Of a DNA stretch of 64,000 bases, positions 38,580 through 51,991 are shown piece by piece. Within the stretch, counting starts at the first letter, position 1. Every line of letters begins with the position of its first letter. The notes under the pieces are model-generated. The model saw only the letters and a list, made by a program, of their open reading frames with translations, made no database searches and was not told the origin of the DNA. The DNA comes from Saccharicrinis sp963667815 (GTDB lineage: Bacteria > Bacteroidota > Bacteroidia > Bacteroidales > Marinilabiliaceae). A program made the translations under genes and the position numbers. The DNA is taken from assembly GCA_963667815.1 (NCBI GenBank), contig OY764021.1, one strand, 5' to 3'.

Positions 38580-39521
38580 GAACGTAAGAAAGATCTTGAA
38601 ACCCTAAAAGAAGAGCGCCTTGAGGCCTTCGAAGCCAAAGTAAACCAACTTGCAGTATGGGAAGGCATTGAAGCGCGAAAAAGTAGTTACTTAACCAAAT
38701 GGGTTAGTGGAGACATAGTAACAACATCTATTATGACGGGTGGATACTTGTCATATAAGTTTGGAAAGTGGATATACGAAAAAATTACCAATAGTGATGA
38801 ACCTGAACAGGAAATCCCTTTAAGCCCGTTTCCAATTGAGCAACCAGTTGTTTATCATTTTCATCCTGTGGCTTTTGTGGAGCAGATGAGGAGGATGGAC
38901 AATTTTTGGCATGATCCTGTAATTAATCCTCAACTAAATAAATATTCATTTAGTGGTTATGTTACACCATGGAATGGTTCTTTTGGAAATGTAAGAACCT
39001 TTAGAGCGAATCCATTGCATTCAGGCATAGATATTTTTGCAGTTCCAGGAACGAAGGTTTATGCTTGTATGGAAGGTGTTGTTGTTCGAGCAAGCAAAGG
39101 TGGAGGGGGAAAGACTGTAACAATTAAAGTTAATAGTACTTTGGATTTTATAAAACAAAGCGCATATATAGATTATACTCTTAAATATAAAGAAAAAGGC
39201 GAATTAATTGGAGCTCAAATAAAAGAGTCAGATAGTGTATATATGATATATATGCACTTAAGCGAGTTTAAGTGTAAGAAAGGAGACAATGTATCACCAG
39301 GTGATTTAATAGCTTTGTCTGGTGTGACTGGAAATGCAACAGGAACGAGAGGTCCTCATGTACATTTCGAGATTGCCACCGTACAAAGTCCGTATGGTAC
39401 AGGGACTAAATATAGGTATAATCCCTCTAGAGTGATTTTATTAAAAGATTATAATACAAATAAACAAGATGAATCTAAAACTTACAAATACTATGATGAT
39501 GGAACAAAAAAGAAAGTATAA
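38580..39521 (+). pseudogene. Orphan effector C-terminal module: linker repeat plus complete M23 peptidase
   Basis: An open frame without its own start from 38580; the first ATG is at 38733, inside the linker. The first 100 codons repeat residues 730-830 of the 1108-aa effector; then the sequence departs into a different toxin, an M23/LytM endopeptidase with complete ligands: HSGID (His at 39018) and GPHVHFEI (His at 39357 and 39363). It looks like a displaced C-terminal toxin that would become functional if recombined onto the full-length carrier through the shared linker. It could also be made from 38733 as a truncated 262-aa protein. A lipoprotein frame overlaps its end. Confidence 0.8.
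38588..38889 (+). repeat. Effector linker repeat, orphan copy
   Basis: Second copy of 36818-37119. The sequences diverge right after VEQM, where the GH19 and M23 toxin domains begin, defining the module boundary. Confidence 0.9.
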
Positions 39522-40295
39522 TATATTAGTTTGCATGTTGCTTTTTAGTATTTTGATTAGTTGTCAGATAGATAAAGGTAAAGCTAATACAAAGGTACTT
39601 ATTCAAGGAAAAGAAGATTTGGGAGGTCACGGATCATATAAAGAGCCTGAGACTAATGATAATTTGACAAAAAAAATGATAGTAAGACTAATATATTATG
39701 TTTTGATGAAATTATAGATAATGTAATAGGAAAAGATACAACATGGAATAGTATTTTGGATTATAACCCAGAAACAAATAAAGTAGATACTATTTGGAAT
39801 ATGTCTTTAAATGATATTTATCAATCAAATAAATTAGATAAAGCACTAAATGTTCATAATGGGAAATATATTGATAGTAATTACTATGGAGGTGATTGTG
39901 TCTTTGAAATAATCAATAAAATAAATACCACTACAAATGTTGCTTATGCTTTGATTGTAGATAATGATAGTTTAAACTGTGTTATAGTTAAAAATATATT
40001 AAAATATAATCGACCTTATTATGTTACATGTGCATTTTCAATACCAGAAGAAGGAGAGTATATTAATTATCTGGCATTAGGATCATATAGAAATGAAGAT
40101 GGTAGTGTGTTTGATAATAGAAGTAAGGATCACATCTTTGAAGGAGAATCTCATTTGTATGAGATTAAACAGGTTTATGGACTTAAGGGAGATGGTAAAC
40201 TAGATCTGTTAGATAATAAGGTTGGAGTTGCAATAAATCCTAATTTGGATAAATTCTATTATCAGGATACTATTGCTTTTTGTTGTCCGAATTAG
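39493..40295 (+). pseudogene. Lipoprotein immunity candidate to the orphan M23 toxin, frameshifted at A8
   Basis: Starts at one of three successive ATGs (39493, 39496, 39499) overlapping the end of the M23 module. A lipoprotein signal (YNILVCMLLFSILISC) is followed by NDNLTKK, where an eight-A tract (39669-39676) shifts the frame. The next frame is open through ILCFDEIIDNVIGKDTTWNS to the stop near 40295 and contains a well-formed globular domain. Joined, they make a lipoprotein of about 265 residues. One base of slippage would restore it, so it may be phase-variable, decaying, or a sequencing error. Confidence 0.7.
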
Positions 40296-40376
40296 AAATA
40301 TAATTCTTTCCGTTTTTAGGATAATATTTTAATTAAGATAAAATTTTTATATGTAGTGTAAAGAACAAATTTAATA

Positions 40377-40559
40377 TTAGAAAAAGTTATTGAGAAATTT
40401 CCTAACCGTACTGTTGCCTACATCAATCTTGGCGATGCTTATTGGGGATTAAATGAAAATACCAAAGCAAAAGAAGCTTACAATAATTACATAGAATTTA
40501 TGAAAGCCAATGGTAAGGAAAGTAAAATACCGCAACGGATTTATGAGAGATTAAAATGA
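40377..40559 (+). pseudogene. Remnant of a TPR protein, possibly a third immunity gene
   Basis: 61 codons ending in a stop: LEKVIEKFPNRTVAYINLGD, AYWGLNENTKAKEAYNNYIE and PQRIYERLK. The pattern is one tetratricopeptide repeat and a C-terminal tail. There is no start or N-terminal part. TPR immunity proteins are known next to Bacteroidota polymorphic toxins, and this lies right after two toxin/immunity modules, so a decayed third immunity gene is plausible. Confidence 0.6.
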
Positions 40560-40971
40560 TATAGGTAGATTGCTAATCACATTTTGTGTTTTTTTGGTCT
40601 CTTAATTAGTAAAGGGTAATTTTTACTTATAAAATGGATAAATGACTATGAGAAAAATTACCAATGACTAAGATATTAAACAAGAAATGAGATTAGGTTC
40701 ATTTTCTTTAAAAGAGCCTGTTGGTTGCCTTTTCTTCTTGTAATTTTTTGTGAGTGGATAAGGAATATGAATATGTGATTTATTGTCTTAGGAGGAAACT
40801 TCTCTCCATTAATTATAGTTAAGCAATAAGAAGTTGATATTATTGTAATGATTGGATGAGGTAACATGGGTTGTTTATTGTTCAGATCCTAAATTCATAT
40901 TCCATAGATATTATATAAAAGAAGGGATTTAATAATAGGGAGTATTGATTCTGTTTTAGAATAAACTTTAC
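40560..40971. other. Gene-poor spacer before rrnB
   Basis: About 410 AT-rich bases. A short open frame on the reverse strand (40676-40867) has no start context or recognisable product. I see nothing functional here. Confidence 0.4.
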
Positions 40972-41675
40972 TTTCAAAAAAAACATTCCCAACTAACCCC
41001 TTGACAAGAAGAGTGTTGTTCCTTACTTTGCATATTCTGCAAAATAAATAATCATTATTTGTTTGGAAGTAAAAAATAAAGTCCGTTTCTTTGCACCCGC
41101 TTTGAACGAGAGGCGCGATTAAAAGATGACATAATGATGACTTTATAAGGGAGGAAAAACCTAATACAGAGCAGGTTTTAAGGAATTGAAAAGAAAAAGA
41201 AAAAAAGAAATATTTTTTTGATTTTTCATTTGGATTTAAAAATTAAAATCACTTATCTTTGCAGCCGCTTTAAAAGAAGGGCAAAATAATCAAATGATGA
41301 GACTTTAAAAAGGGTTTAAGTTATTGAAAAATAACTTTTTAGGATTGAAAGTAAGATTTGAAAATGATTTAAAAATATTTCAAAATTTATTTGGAGAAAA
41401 GGAAATAAAGTTGTTATCTTTGCATCCGCTTTTAGAGCGACACTTAACGAAGGTTGAGCGTTTAAAAAGATTGAAATAAACATTTGCTGAAAAGAAGTTT
41501 TGGTGAAGTTTACAAAATATAAGAATTCGAGTCGTTTACGCCTTGATGCTGAATGACAAGAAGACGTTCTTTGAAAATATTGAAATGCACACTTAATAAA
41601 GGAAAATAGTGATTCTTTGAGTTAAAACTCTTGTAAAGAATAATAGGCTGTTAAATCAGTCATGATAATTTTTAT
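40972..41675 (+). promoter_or_regulatory. rrnB leader with four tandem promoters
   Basis: Homologous to the rrnA leader. Promoters: TTG 41001 with TACTTTGC 41024-41031; TTTG 41062 with TTTCTTTG 41086-41093; TTTG 41229 with TATCTTTG 41254-41261; and TATCTTTG 41415-41422 with TTTGG about 21 bases upstream. The -7 and -33 boxes of the last three are conserved with rrnA while the spacers have diverged. Confidence 0.8.
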
Positions 41676-43198
<1,523 letters not shown>

Positions 43199-43362
43199 TG
43201 GAGAGAGTTTAAAACGCGTTTAATATTTATATTAAACACAAAGGAACTATTTTCTTTAGTAGTGCATTTCACATTGTCTAAAACAGACAAAACGTACATT
43301 GACATATTGGCAAAACAATCAAAATCATAGGTTAGTTTTAATGCGAGAGCTTTAAAGCTATA
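43199..43362 (+). other. rrnB 16S-23S spacer without tRNA genes
   Basis: Identical as far as I can see to the rrnA spacer; again no tRNA. Confidence 0.75.
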
Positions 43363-46164
<2,802 letters not shown>

Positions 46165-46219
46165 CGTTAAAGCATGACATGTGATTTTGATTGAGCTGGT
46201 ATGTTATCAATAAAGATAT

Positions 46220-46327
<108 letters not shown>

Positions 46328-46335
46328 TTTTAAAG

Positions 46336-46370
46336 AAAGAGCAATTGAACAAGTTTCAGTTGCTCTTTTT
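46336..46370 (+). terminator. rrnB terminator
   Basis: Stem AAAGAGCAATTGAA / TTCAGTTGCTCTTT followed by T5; position and pairing equal the rrnA terminator, with base changes that keep pairing. Confidence 0.9.
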
Positions 46371-46494
46371 GCGTTTATGCATATAGGGTTCTCAGTCTTC
46401 AGTTCTCCTTGAATTACGGTTAATTTGTTAATTTGTTGATTTGTTAAATTTGAGGACTTGGGTTGTAGCAAAGTTCAATAGATACTATAGTAAC

Positions 46495-46502
46495 AAATAA
46501 GT
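46495..46502. repeat. IS66 copy 2 target-site duplication, left
   Basis: AAATAAGT, identical to 48816-48823. Confidence 0.95.
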
Positions 46503-46549
46503 GTATCCGTGTTGTAAAGTACACTATTGGGAAATTGAAAATACAGTGA

Positions 46550-48031
46550 TTAGTTCTTAATGGGTTTCCAATTTTGAGGAAGAAGTTCTTTAAGTTGAGA
46601 TGTTTTACAATCTTGTATCTTTTCTAGTACAAAGGTTAACCATTCTAAAGGATTTACCTCATTAATTTTACATGTAGTAAAGAAAGAATACATCATGGCA
46701 GCTTTTTGTGCTGCACTATGTGAACCTGCAAATAAATAGTTTTTCCGACCTAAAGCTAATGGACGTATAGCATTTTCAATCTTATTATTATCGATTTCAT
46801 ACTTGCCATTATTAATGTAAGCTTTTAACCTAGGCCAGAGGTTGTATGTATAGGTAATTGCCTTTCCAATTGGACTCTGTGGTACAACTTTATTAATGTT
46901 GCTTTTTAGCCATTGTTCTATTTCGATTAAGACAGGTCTTGCATATAGGCTTCTGTACCTTTGTAAGGTGTTTTGATCTATCAAACGTTCTTTTGCAGTT
47001 CTTTCTATTTTATAAAGCTTCTGCATCTTTTTAAGCATATACTCTGCCATATCTTTGTCGTAGTTCAAAGCCTTATCTAAATAGCGCCGGGCATGTGCCA
47101 TGCAAGCTAAGAGCACAATGTGGCCTTTGGTTTCCATGCTTTGATACGCAATATAACCATCAGTTTGCAATGATCCGTTAAAATTATTCAGAGTCTCTTC
47201 TGGTGCTTTTTGATTTCTACCCGGATGATATTTAAAAAGAACTAATCCTTGTTCCGGGGAACGATAAACCCATTGGTATCCGGAAAATAAAACCCCTTTC
47301 TTTTGTGAATCCTGAACTCCAATTGGAGATTCATCTGCTTGTAAATAGTCACAATTTAAAACTTCATTTTCCAATAAGAGATACAAAGAATCCAATAGAT
47401 CTGTCGCTTTATTAAACCATCCATTCATTGTAGAATTGGTTAAATACAGCTTACTGCGTTTAAAAATTTGTATTTGACGATAAAAAGGAAGATGATCAAC
47501 ATATTTTGAAACCAATATATAAGCTAATAAACTTGCTCCTGCATTTCCTTTTGGTATTGGCAGGGATGGCAATTCTGCAATAACAACACCTTGGTTATTT
47601 GGTTTTGCATATTTTGGACGGATAATTTTCCTAACAAATATTTGAGCCGGATTATATTCTAATATTTCAGTTATCTCTTCACCAATTTTTCTTGAACCTG
47701 GCTCAATCAACTCAGGTTCGATTATTTCTTCTACTCGTGGAAAGTGATCTGATATTTTTATGCGAATAGGAGTCTTCTTTTCTTTCTCTGGCTTTTTTCT
47801 GGTGTAATTAATTTTTTCAACTTCCGTTTCTGATTCTTCTGTTTTTTCACCAAATAAATCTAATTGAGAAGCTTCTTGTGATGTGGGTACAAAACGTTCA
47901 CTTTTACTTCCAAAAATTAATCTTTGAAGCTCTTTTAACTGATGCTTTAAGTATTTATGTTCAGCCAACAGCTTTTCATATTCGGCCTTGGAAACGACCT
48001 CTTCTTGTATGTCTTTTGTTTTGATTTCCAC
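46550..48031 (-). CDS. tnpC: IS66 transposase TnpC, copy 2
   Basis: 493 residues with the same catalytic Asp233, Asp291 and Glu419 as copy 1 and only two amino-acid differences noticed near the N-terminus (Ala16, Val48). The frame is complete. Because tnpB just upstream has extended into the spacer, the tnpB reading frame now ends three bases before this start, which might couple translation. Confidence 0.95.
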   Translation of the reverse strand: MEIKTKDIQEEVVSKAEYEKLLAEHKYLKHQLKELQRLIFGSKSERFVPTSQEASQLDLFGEKTEESETEVEKINYTRKKPEKEKKTPIRIKISDHFPRVEEIIEPELIEPGSRKIGEEITEILEYNPAQIFVRKIIRPKYAKPNNQGVVIAELPSLPIPKGNAGASLLAYILVSKYVDHLPFYRQIQIFKRSKLYLTNSTMNGWFNKATDLLDSLYLLLENEVLNCDYLQADESPIGVQDSQKKGVLFSGYQWVYRSPEQGLVLFKYHPGRNQKAPEETLNNFNGSLQTDGYIAYQSMETKGHIVLLACMAHARRYLDKALNYDKDMAEYMLKKMQKLYKIERTAKERLIDQNTLQRYRSLYARPVLIEIEQWLKSNINKVVPQSPIGKAITYTYNLWPRLKAYINNGKYEIDNNKIENAIRPLALGRKNYLFAGSHSAAQKAAMMYSFFTTCKINEVNPLEWLTFVLEKIQDCKTSQLKELLPQNWKPIKN

Positions 48032-48033
48032 GC

Positions 48034-48378
48034 TTAAAAATAATCAAAACCCTTGTGATATAAATGGATTCGATGCATTTTATCCTCTAGTGAAAACCTT
48101 TTTTTTCGTCTAAGGTTTGTGATACAAATACCATCTATCAACATAACCATTTGAGCATAACTTAAAACATAACTCCCTTCATTTATATCATATCTGGGAT
48201 ATTCAAAAGTGCCTTTTTCAAGCCTTTTATAATACAAAACAAATCCACTTCCTTTCCAGTGTAAAAGTTTTATTTTGTTTCTATTTTTATTGATAAACAC
48301 AAAGACATCGCCATTCAATGGTGATTCCCCAAGATTATTTTTAACAAGGCCACATAGCCCATCGAAACTTTTTCACAT
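48034..48378 (-). pseudogene. tnpB: IS66 tnpB, copy 2, nonsense at codon 2 and stop lost
   Basis: The start ATG (48378-48376) is followed at once by TGA where copy 1 has CGA. At the other end the copy 1 stop TGA has become CGA, adding 12 codons (RIHLYHKGFDYF) before the next stop. A shortened protein could start at an internal TTG (48318), lacking about 20 residues. Another substitution changes Ile to Asn in the lost N-terminal part. Confidence 0.88.
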
Positions 48379-48433
48379 ATCTGTAGCTTGTCCGTATAAT
48401 TGAAATTTTAATTCTGAAGACAAAGTAAACATA

Positions 48434-48757
48434 TCAATACAATTTTATGAGTTCTTTAATTGTTTCTATCGAAACTCCTTGGCTATAACGAAATATTACC
48501 CCATTGGGAAATTCAATTTCTTGACAGGTTTGTTCTGCTGTATTTTCAACTTTGACAGGAATAAATCCGGTAGGGCATGGATCTGATTGTTTTGAGGCCT
48601 GCTCTTTATTAAACTTTGTTATCCAATATTTAAGTGAATCCACAGAAATTCCTTCTTTCTTACAAAAATCCTGCTGTCTTATTTGCCTCTTACTTTTATG
48701 CCACAGATCTACAATTCTTCGTATTTCTGCATGACGTTCTATTACTGTTGTTTTCAT
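48434..48757 (-). CDS. tnpA: IS66 accessory protein TnpA, copy 2
   Basis: 107 residues, identical to copy 1, with the helix-turn-helix RQQDFCKKEGISVDSLKYWI. It is intact, though it lies upstream of a broken tnpB. Confidence 0.94.
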   Translation of the reverse strand: MKTTVIERHAEIRRIVDLWHKSKRQIRQQDFCKKEGISVDSLKYWITKFNKEQASKQSDPCPTGFIPVKVENTAEQTCQEIEFPNGVIFRYSQGVSIETIKELIKLY

Positions 48758-48815
48758 GTTGGCAAGCTGCCAAAATCCCTGGGAATATGCAATGTGTAAA
48801 TTACAGCATGCTTAC

Positions 48816-48823
48816 AAATAAGT
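48816..48823. repeat. IS66 copy 2 target-site duplication, right
   Basis: AAATAAGT, the partner of 46495-46502. Confidence 0.95.
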
Positions 48824-48959
48824 CACTATAAACACAGTTTATATTCATGAAATGGTGAGTGAAATGTAACTTATATGTGACTTTGAAGTGAGTTTAATGT
48901 GAGTTTGATGGTTATCTGTACCCATTTTTATTATCCTGTAATACGATCATTTTTCTTAT

Positions 48960-50009
48960 TTAGTATTTATAATATCTGCTTAGATCTATTTCAGGATGGA
49001 TTTTATATTGTGGGTACTCCATTTTTTGTATGAGTTGGTTTGCTACCCAGGAGGAAAGAAGGATACCTTTTGAGCCAAGTCCATTCATAATACCGATATT
49101 GGGATTGTCCTTTAGGAATCCAATAACAGGCCTTCTGTCGTTTGTTGTTGGTCTAATACCAGCTTGGTGGTCTTCGATGCTATAATTGAAATCTGCTATT
49201 TTATTTAATTTCTCAATAATTTCCTGTTTCCCATTCTCAGTTGGTAATGAATTATTAAAATCCCAACGAAAAGTTGATCCTGTTTTATATTTCTGGTCTT
49301 GAATTGGTAATATGAAAATATTCTTTGAGACGATGTGTTTGTTTTTGTATTCATCACATTTTATTGTAAGCACATCACCTAAAGTATTTTTAAACTTTAC
49401 ATGCTTAAACAAATTGTTTTTTTCTTCATAGCTTCCGGCACACAGAATTACTTTATTGTATGTATTTCCGTTCCAAAGGACTTTATTTTGTTCAGTTTTA
49501 ATGTCGTTGTGTATATTTATGTTGGTTTGAATTAATATTGAATTTTCAATTAAATAAGCTTTATACTTATTTATTAAGGTCTGTATATCAAACCACCCTC
49601 CAACTTTGACTTTACCATAGCCATGTGGCGTTTTTAAGTATTTTGATAATTCGGAGTCGTAAGTTTCTTTTTCAATATAATCATCTAAACCATTTTCGGT
49701 ATATTTCTTTTGCCAGAATGCGTCTTCATCTTTACCTAATACTTTACATATTGTTTTGGGATAAAATAACTGTTTATTTAAAAGCGTTTCTAACTCTTTA
49801 CACGTTTTGATAAATTCTGGATATAATTCATCAATCATCCATGATTTTGTTAGCCTCTTAAATACAATTGGATTAATCATCCCTCCAGCAACCAGAGATG
49901 ACTTTTGATATGAAGGATCATCAACAACCGTAACTTCATATCCTTTTTGAATTAATTTAAATGATAATATTGTCCCTGCTAATCCTTGTCCGATAATGAG
50001 TATTTTCAA
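48960..50009 (-). CDS. FAD-dependent oxidoreductase of the DAO/GlyOx family
   Basis: 349 residues. The N-terminus MKILIIGQGLAGTILSFKLI is a Rossmann FAD-binding motif (GxGxxG), followed by the DAO-type SLVAGGMINPIVFKR. The C-terminal part has the conserved DHQAGIRPTTNDRRPVIGFL and NGLGSKGILLSSWVA, where the isoalloxazine is clamped. Family members oxidise amino acids or small amines, some acting in tRNA 5-methylaminomethyl modification (MnmC-like C-terminal domains). The substrate cannot be told. It is monocistronic and convergent with nothing obvious; rrnB and IS66 lie on its 3' side. Confidence 0.85.
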   Translation of the reverse strand: MKILIIGQGLAGTILSFKLIQKGYEVTVVDDPSYQKSSLVAGGMINPIVFKRLTKSWMIDELYPEFIKTCKELETLLNKQLFYPKTICKVLGKDEDAFWQKKYTENGLDDYIEKETYDSELSKYLKTPHGYGKVKVGGWFDIQTLINKYKAYLIENSILIQTNINIHNDIKTEQNKVLWNGNTYNKVILCAGSYEEKNNLFKHVKFKNTLGDVLTIKCDEYKNKHIVSKNIFILPIQDQKYKTGSTFRWDFNNSLPTENGKQEIIEKLNKIADFNYSIEDHQAGIRPTTNDRRPVIGFLKDNPNIGIMNGLGSKGILLSSWVANQLIQKMEYPQYKIHPEIDLSRYYKY

Positions 50010-50162
50010 TTTTCTCTGTTTAAGTATTATTATGGTACAAAAACATTGAAATAGAAAAATTGTTTTGGAGGATAGGCTTGCTGTAATTTAATGAACATAG
50101 GTTTACAGAGTGAACATATTAGATTAAATACTTACGAAAAAACTATTAATTTATAAGTGTTT

Positions 50163-50456
50163 TTATATGGTTACTTCGCAGCTATCTTCAATAAAACTTT
50201 TGTAGTCGAGTATAAATCTTCCTTTAAAACTTCCTCTTGCTGTTTTTTCGTCGTAACCTTCTATAACAGTACAATTAAAATCTGCATAAACATCAATAAT
50301 TCCATCAACTTCATCACTATAATAAATATAACTATCGTACACGTTATTCAGGTCGGTACCAAATAATTCACAGTTTAACTCTACACTATTTTGTACAATG
50401 GTGCCTTTCAATTTTTCATTTATTATTTGTTTGATGTCATATTCAATGTATTCCAT
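50163..50456 (-). CDS. Hypothetical protein, small and acidic
   Basis: 97 residues, unrecognised. Acidic, beta-rich, with two Cys in the second half (DFNCTVIEG, EDSCEVTI). There is no signal peptide or membrane helix. It stands alone between the FAD oxidoreductase and the C1 peptidase. Codon use looks normal for the region and the frame ends cleanly, so I accept it as a gene. Confidence 0.55.
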   Translation of the reverse strand: MEYIEYDIKQIINEKLKGTIVQNSVELNCELFGTDLNNVYDSYIYYSDEVDGIIDVYADFNCTVIEGYDEKTARGSFKGRFILDYKSFIEDSCEVTI

Positions 50457-50668
50457 ACAGGGTCTTTCTTCAAGTTGTTTGTGGACAAAAATATAGTTTT
50501 GACGTTAAAAAGGAATAATTTAATCATTAATTAGGTTTAAATACGAGTAAAACCTGTTATTAATCAATTTATATAAAAGTATTAAATTCTAATTTTGATG
50601 TCAAATTACATGGGGTTCCTTTGTAATATTGTTAAAATTGGAAGTGTTACCATAAAATATTAATAAGT

Positions 50669-51928
50669 ATGTTTAAACAATTACTAACATTAGGGCTTTT
50701 GGTTGTTGTGTCTTCGTTAAATGCACAAAACAACCAGGACAAAGCTAAAATTCAGGTTATCGAAAAGGGTAAAGGCTACTACTATGAGTCGATATTAAAA
50801 GATGTAAATGCAGTAAATGATTCTTTAGAAAACCAAGATCTGGATTCTTATAAGCGATTTATTATGGATCAATCAAATATGGATTTACCTAATGATCCTG
50901 GCTTATATATTACAGCATGGTGTCAACCTTTGGAATCGCAAGGCAATACAGGTACGTGTTGGTGTTTTTCAACCACTTCATTTTACGAAACCGAAGTATT
51001 GCGTTTAACAGGTAAAAAAGTTGAGATCTCTGAATTATATACAGTCTATTGGGAATATGTTGAAAAAGCGCGTCGTTTTATTGAAAAGAGAGGAGACTCT
51101 AATTTTGATGAAGGTTCAGAAGGAAATGCTGTTGCTCGAATTATGAAGGAATATGGAGCTGTACCTAAAGAATTATACACTGGTTTAATTGATAATAGAA
51201 AATTTCATACTCATGCTCAGATGTATGAGGAAATGAAAAGCTTTTTATTATCATTAAAAGAGAGCAACACATGGAATGTAGAATTTGGTTTAGAAACGAT
51301 TCAATCAATTATGAACCATTACATAGGAGTGCCTCCAAATTCATTTAATGTTGAAGGGAAAGCATTTACACCACAAAGTTATTTAGCTGATTATTTACAA
51401 CTAAATCCGGATGACTATGTAGAAATACTTTCGTACAAACAAGAACCATATTGGGAATTAGTAGAGTATAAAGTTCCTGATAACTGGTGGCATAGTAAAG
51501 ATTATTACAATATTCCTTTGGATGATTTTATGAAGGCTATTAAGGTTGCTGTTAAAAAGGGATATACCTTAAGCATTGGAGGTGATGTATCAGAAACAGG
51601 TTTTAGCCGTGAAACAAATTGTGCTTTAATCCCTGATTACGATATTCCGTCAGAATATATTAACGAAGATGCTCGTCAGTTTAGATTTTCAAATGAAACG
51701 ACTACTGATGATCACGGAATGCATTTAGTTGGTTATTTAGAAAATTATAAAGGAACAGGAAAAGATTGGTATTTGATAAAAGATTCTAGTTCCGGTTCTC
51801 GTAATGTTGGAGAAGACGATCCTCGATTTGGATACTATTTCTTTCACGAAGACTATATTAAATTAAAGATGATGGGTTTTACTATTCACAAAGATGCAGT
51901 AAAAGATATCCTGAAAAAATTTAAATAA
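50669..51928 (+). CDS. Secreted C1-family cysteine peptidase (bleomycin hydrolase/PepC-like)
   Basis: 419 residues. A signal peptide (MFKQLLTLGLLVVVSSLNAQ) is followed by a papain-type fold. The catalytic Cys is in QGNTGTCWCFST, an upstream Gln in WCQPLESQ forms the oxyanion hole, and His is in DDHGMHLVGY. The usual Asn of the KNSWG motif appears as Asp (LIKDSSSGS). It resembles the C1B aminopeptidase C/bleomycin hydrolase group, which in Bacteroidota is often exported. Substrate unknown. It ends in a clear terminator. Confidence 0.85.
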   Translation: MFKQLLTLGLLVVVSSLNAQNNQDKAKIQVIEKGKGYYYESILKDVNAVNDSLENQDLDSYKRFIMDQSNMDLPNDPGLYITAWCQPLESQGNTGTCWCFSTTSFYETEVLRLTGKKVEISELYTVYWEYVEKARRFIEKRGDSNFDEGSEGNAVARIMKEYGAVPKELYTGLIDNRKFHTHAQMYEEMKSFLLSLKESNTWNVEFGLETIQSIMNHYIGVPPNSFNVEGKAFTPQSYLADYLQLNPDDYVEILSYKQEPYWELVEYKVPDNWWHSKDYYNIPLDDFMKAIKVAVKKGYTLSIGGDVSETGFSRETNCALIPDYDIPSEYINEDARQFRFSNETTTDDHGMHLVGYLENYKGTGKDWYLIKDSSSGSRNVGEDDPRFGYYFFHEDYIKLKMMGFTIHKDAVKDILKKFK

Positions 51929-51930
51929 CA

Positions 51931-51974
51931 TAAAAGGAGCTATTGTACAAATAATCACAATAGCTCCTTCTTTT
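51931..51974 (+). terminator. Terminator of the C1 peptidase gene
   Basis: 13-bp stem AAGGAGCTATTGT / ACAATAGCTCCTT followed by CTTTTTT-like sequence, only a few bases after the stop. It may also terminate ahpF from the other side, although the A-run there is short. Confidence 0.88.
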
Positions 51975-51991
51975 TATAGTAGGAAGATATT

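Larger units (their letters stand above)
46503..48815 (-). mobile_element. IS66-family insertion sequence, copy 2
   Basis: 2313 bp, same length and ends as copy 1, with its own 8-bp target duplication (AAATAAGT). It is inserted in the rrnB downstream flank; the paralogous rrnA flank preserves the uninterrupted site. tnpB is mutated in this copy, so it probably cannot move without help from copy 1. Confidence 0.97.

Noticed and set aside
40676..40867. 63-codon reverse open frame in the spacer before rrnB
   Set aside because: No family resemblance, poor start context and an isolated position; probably chance.
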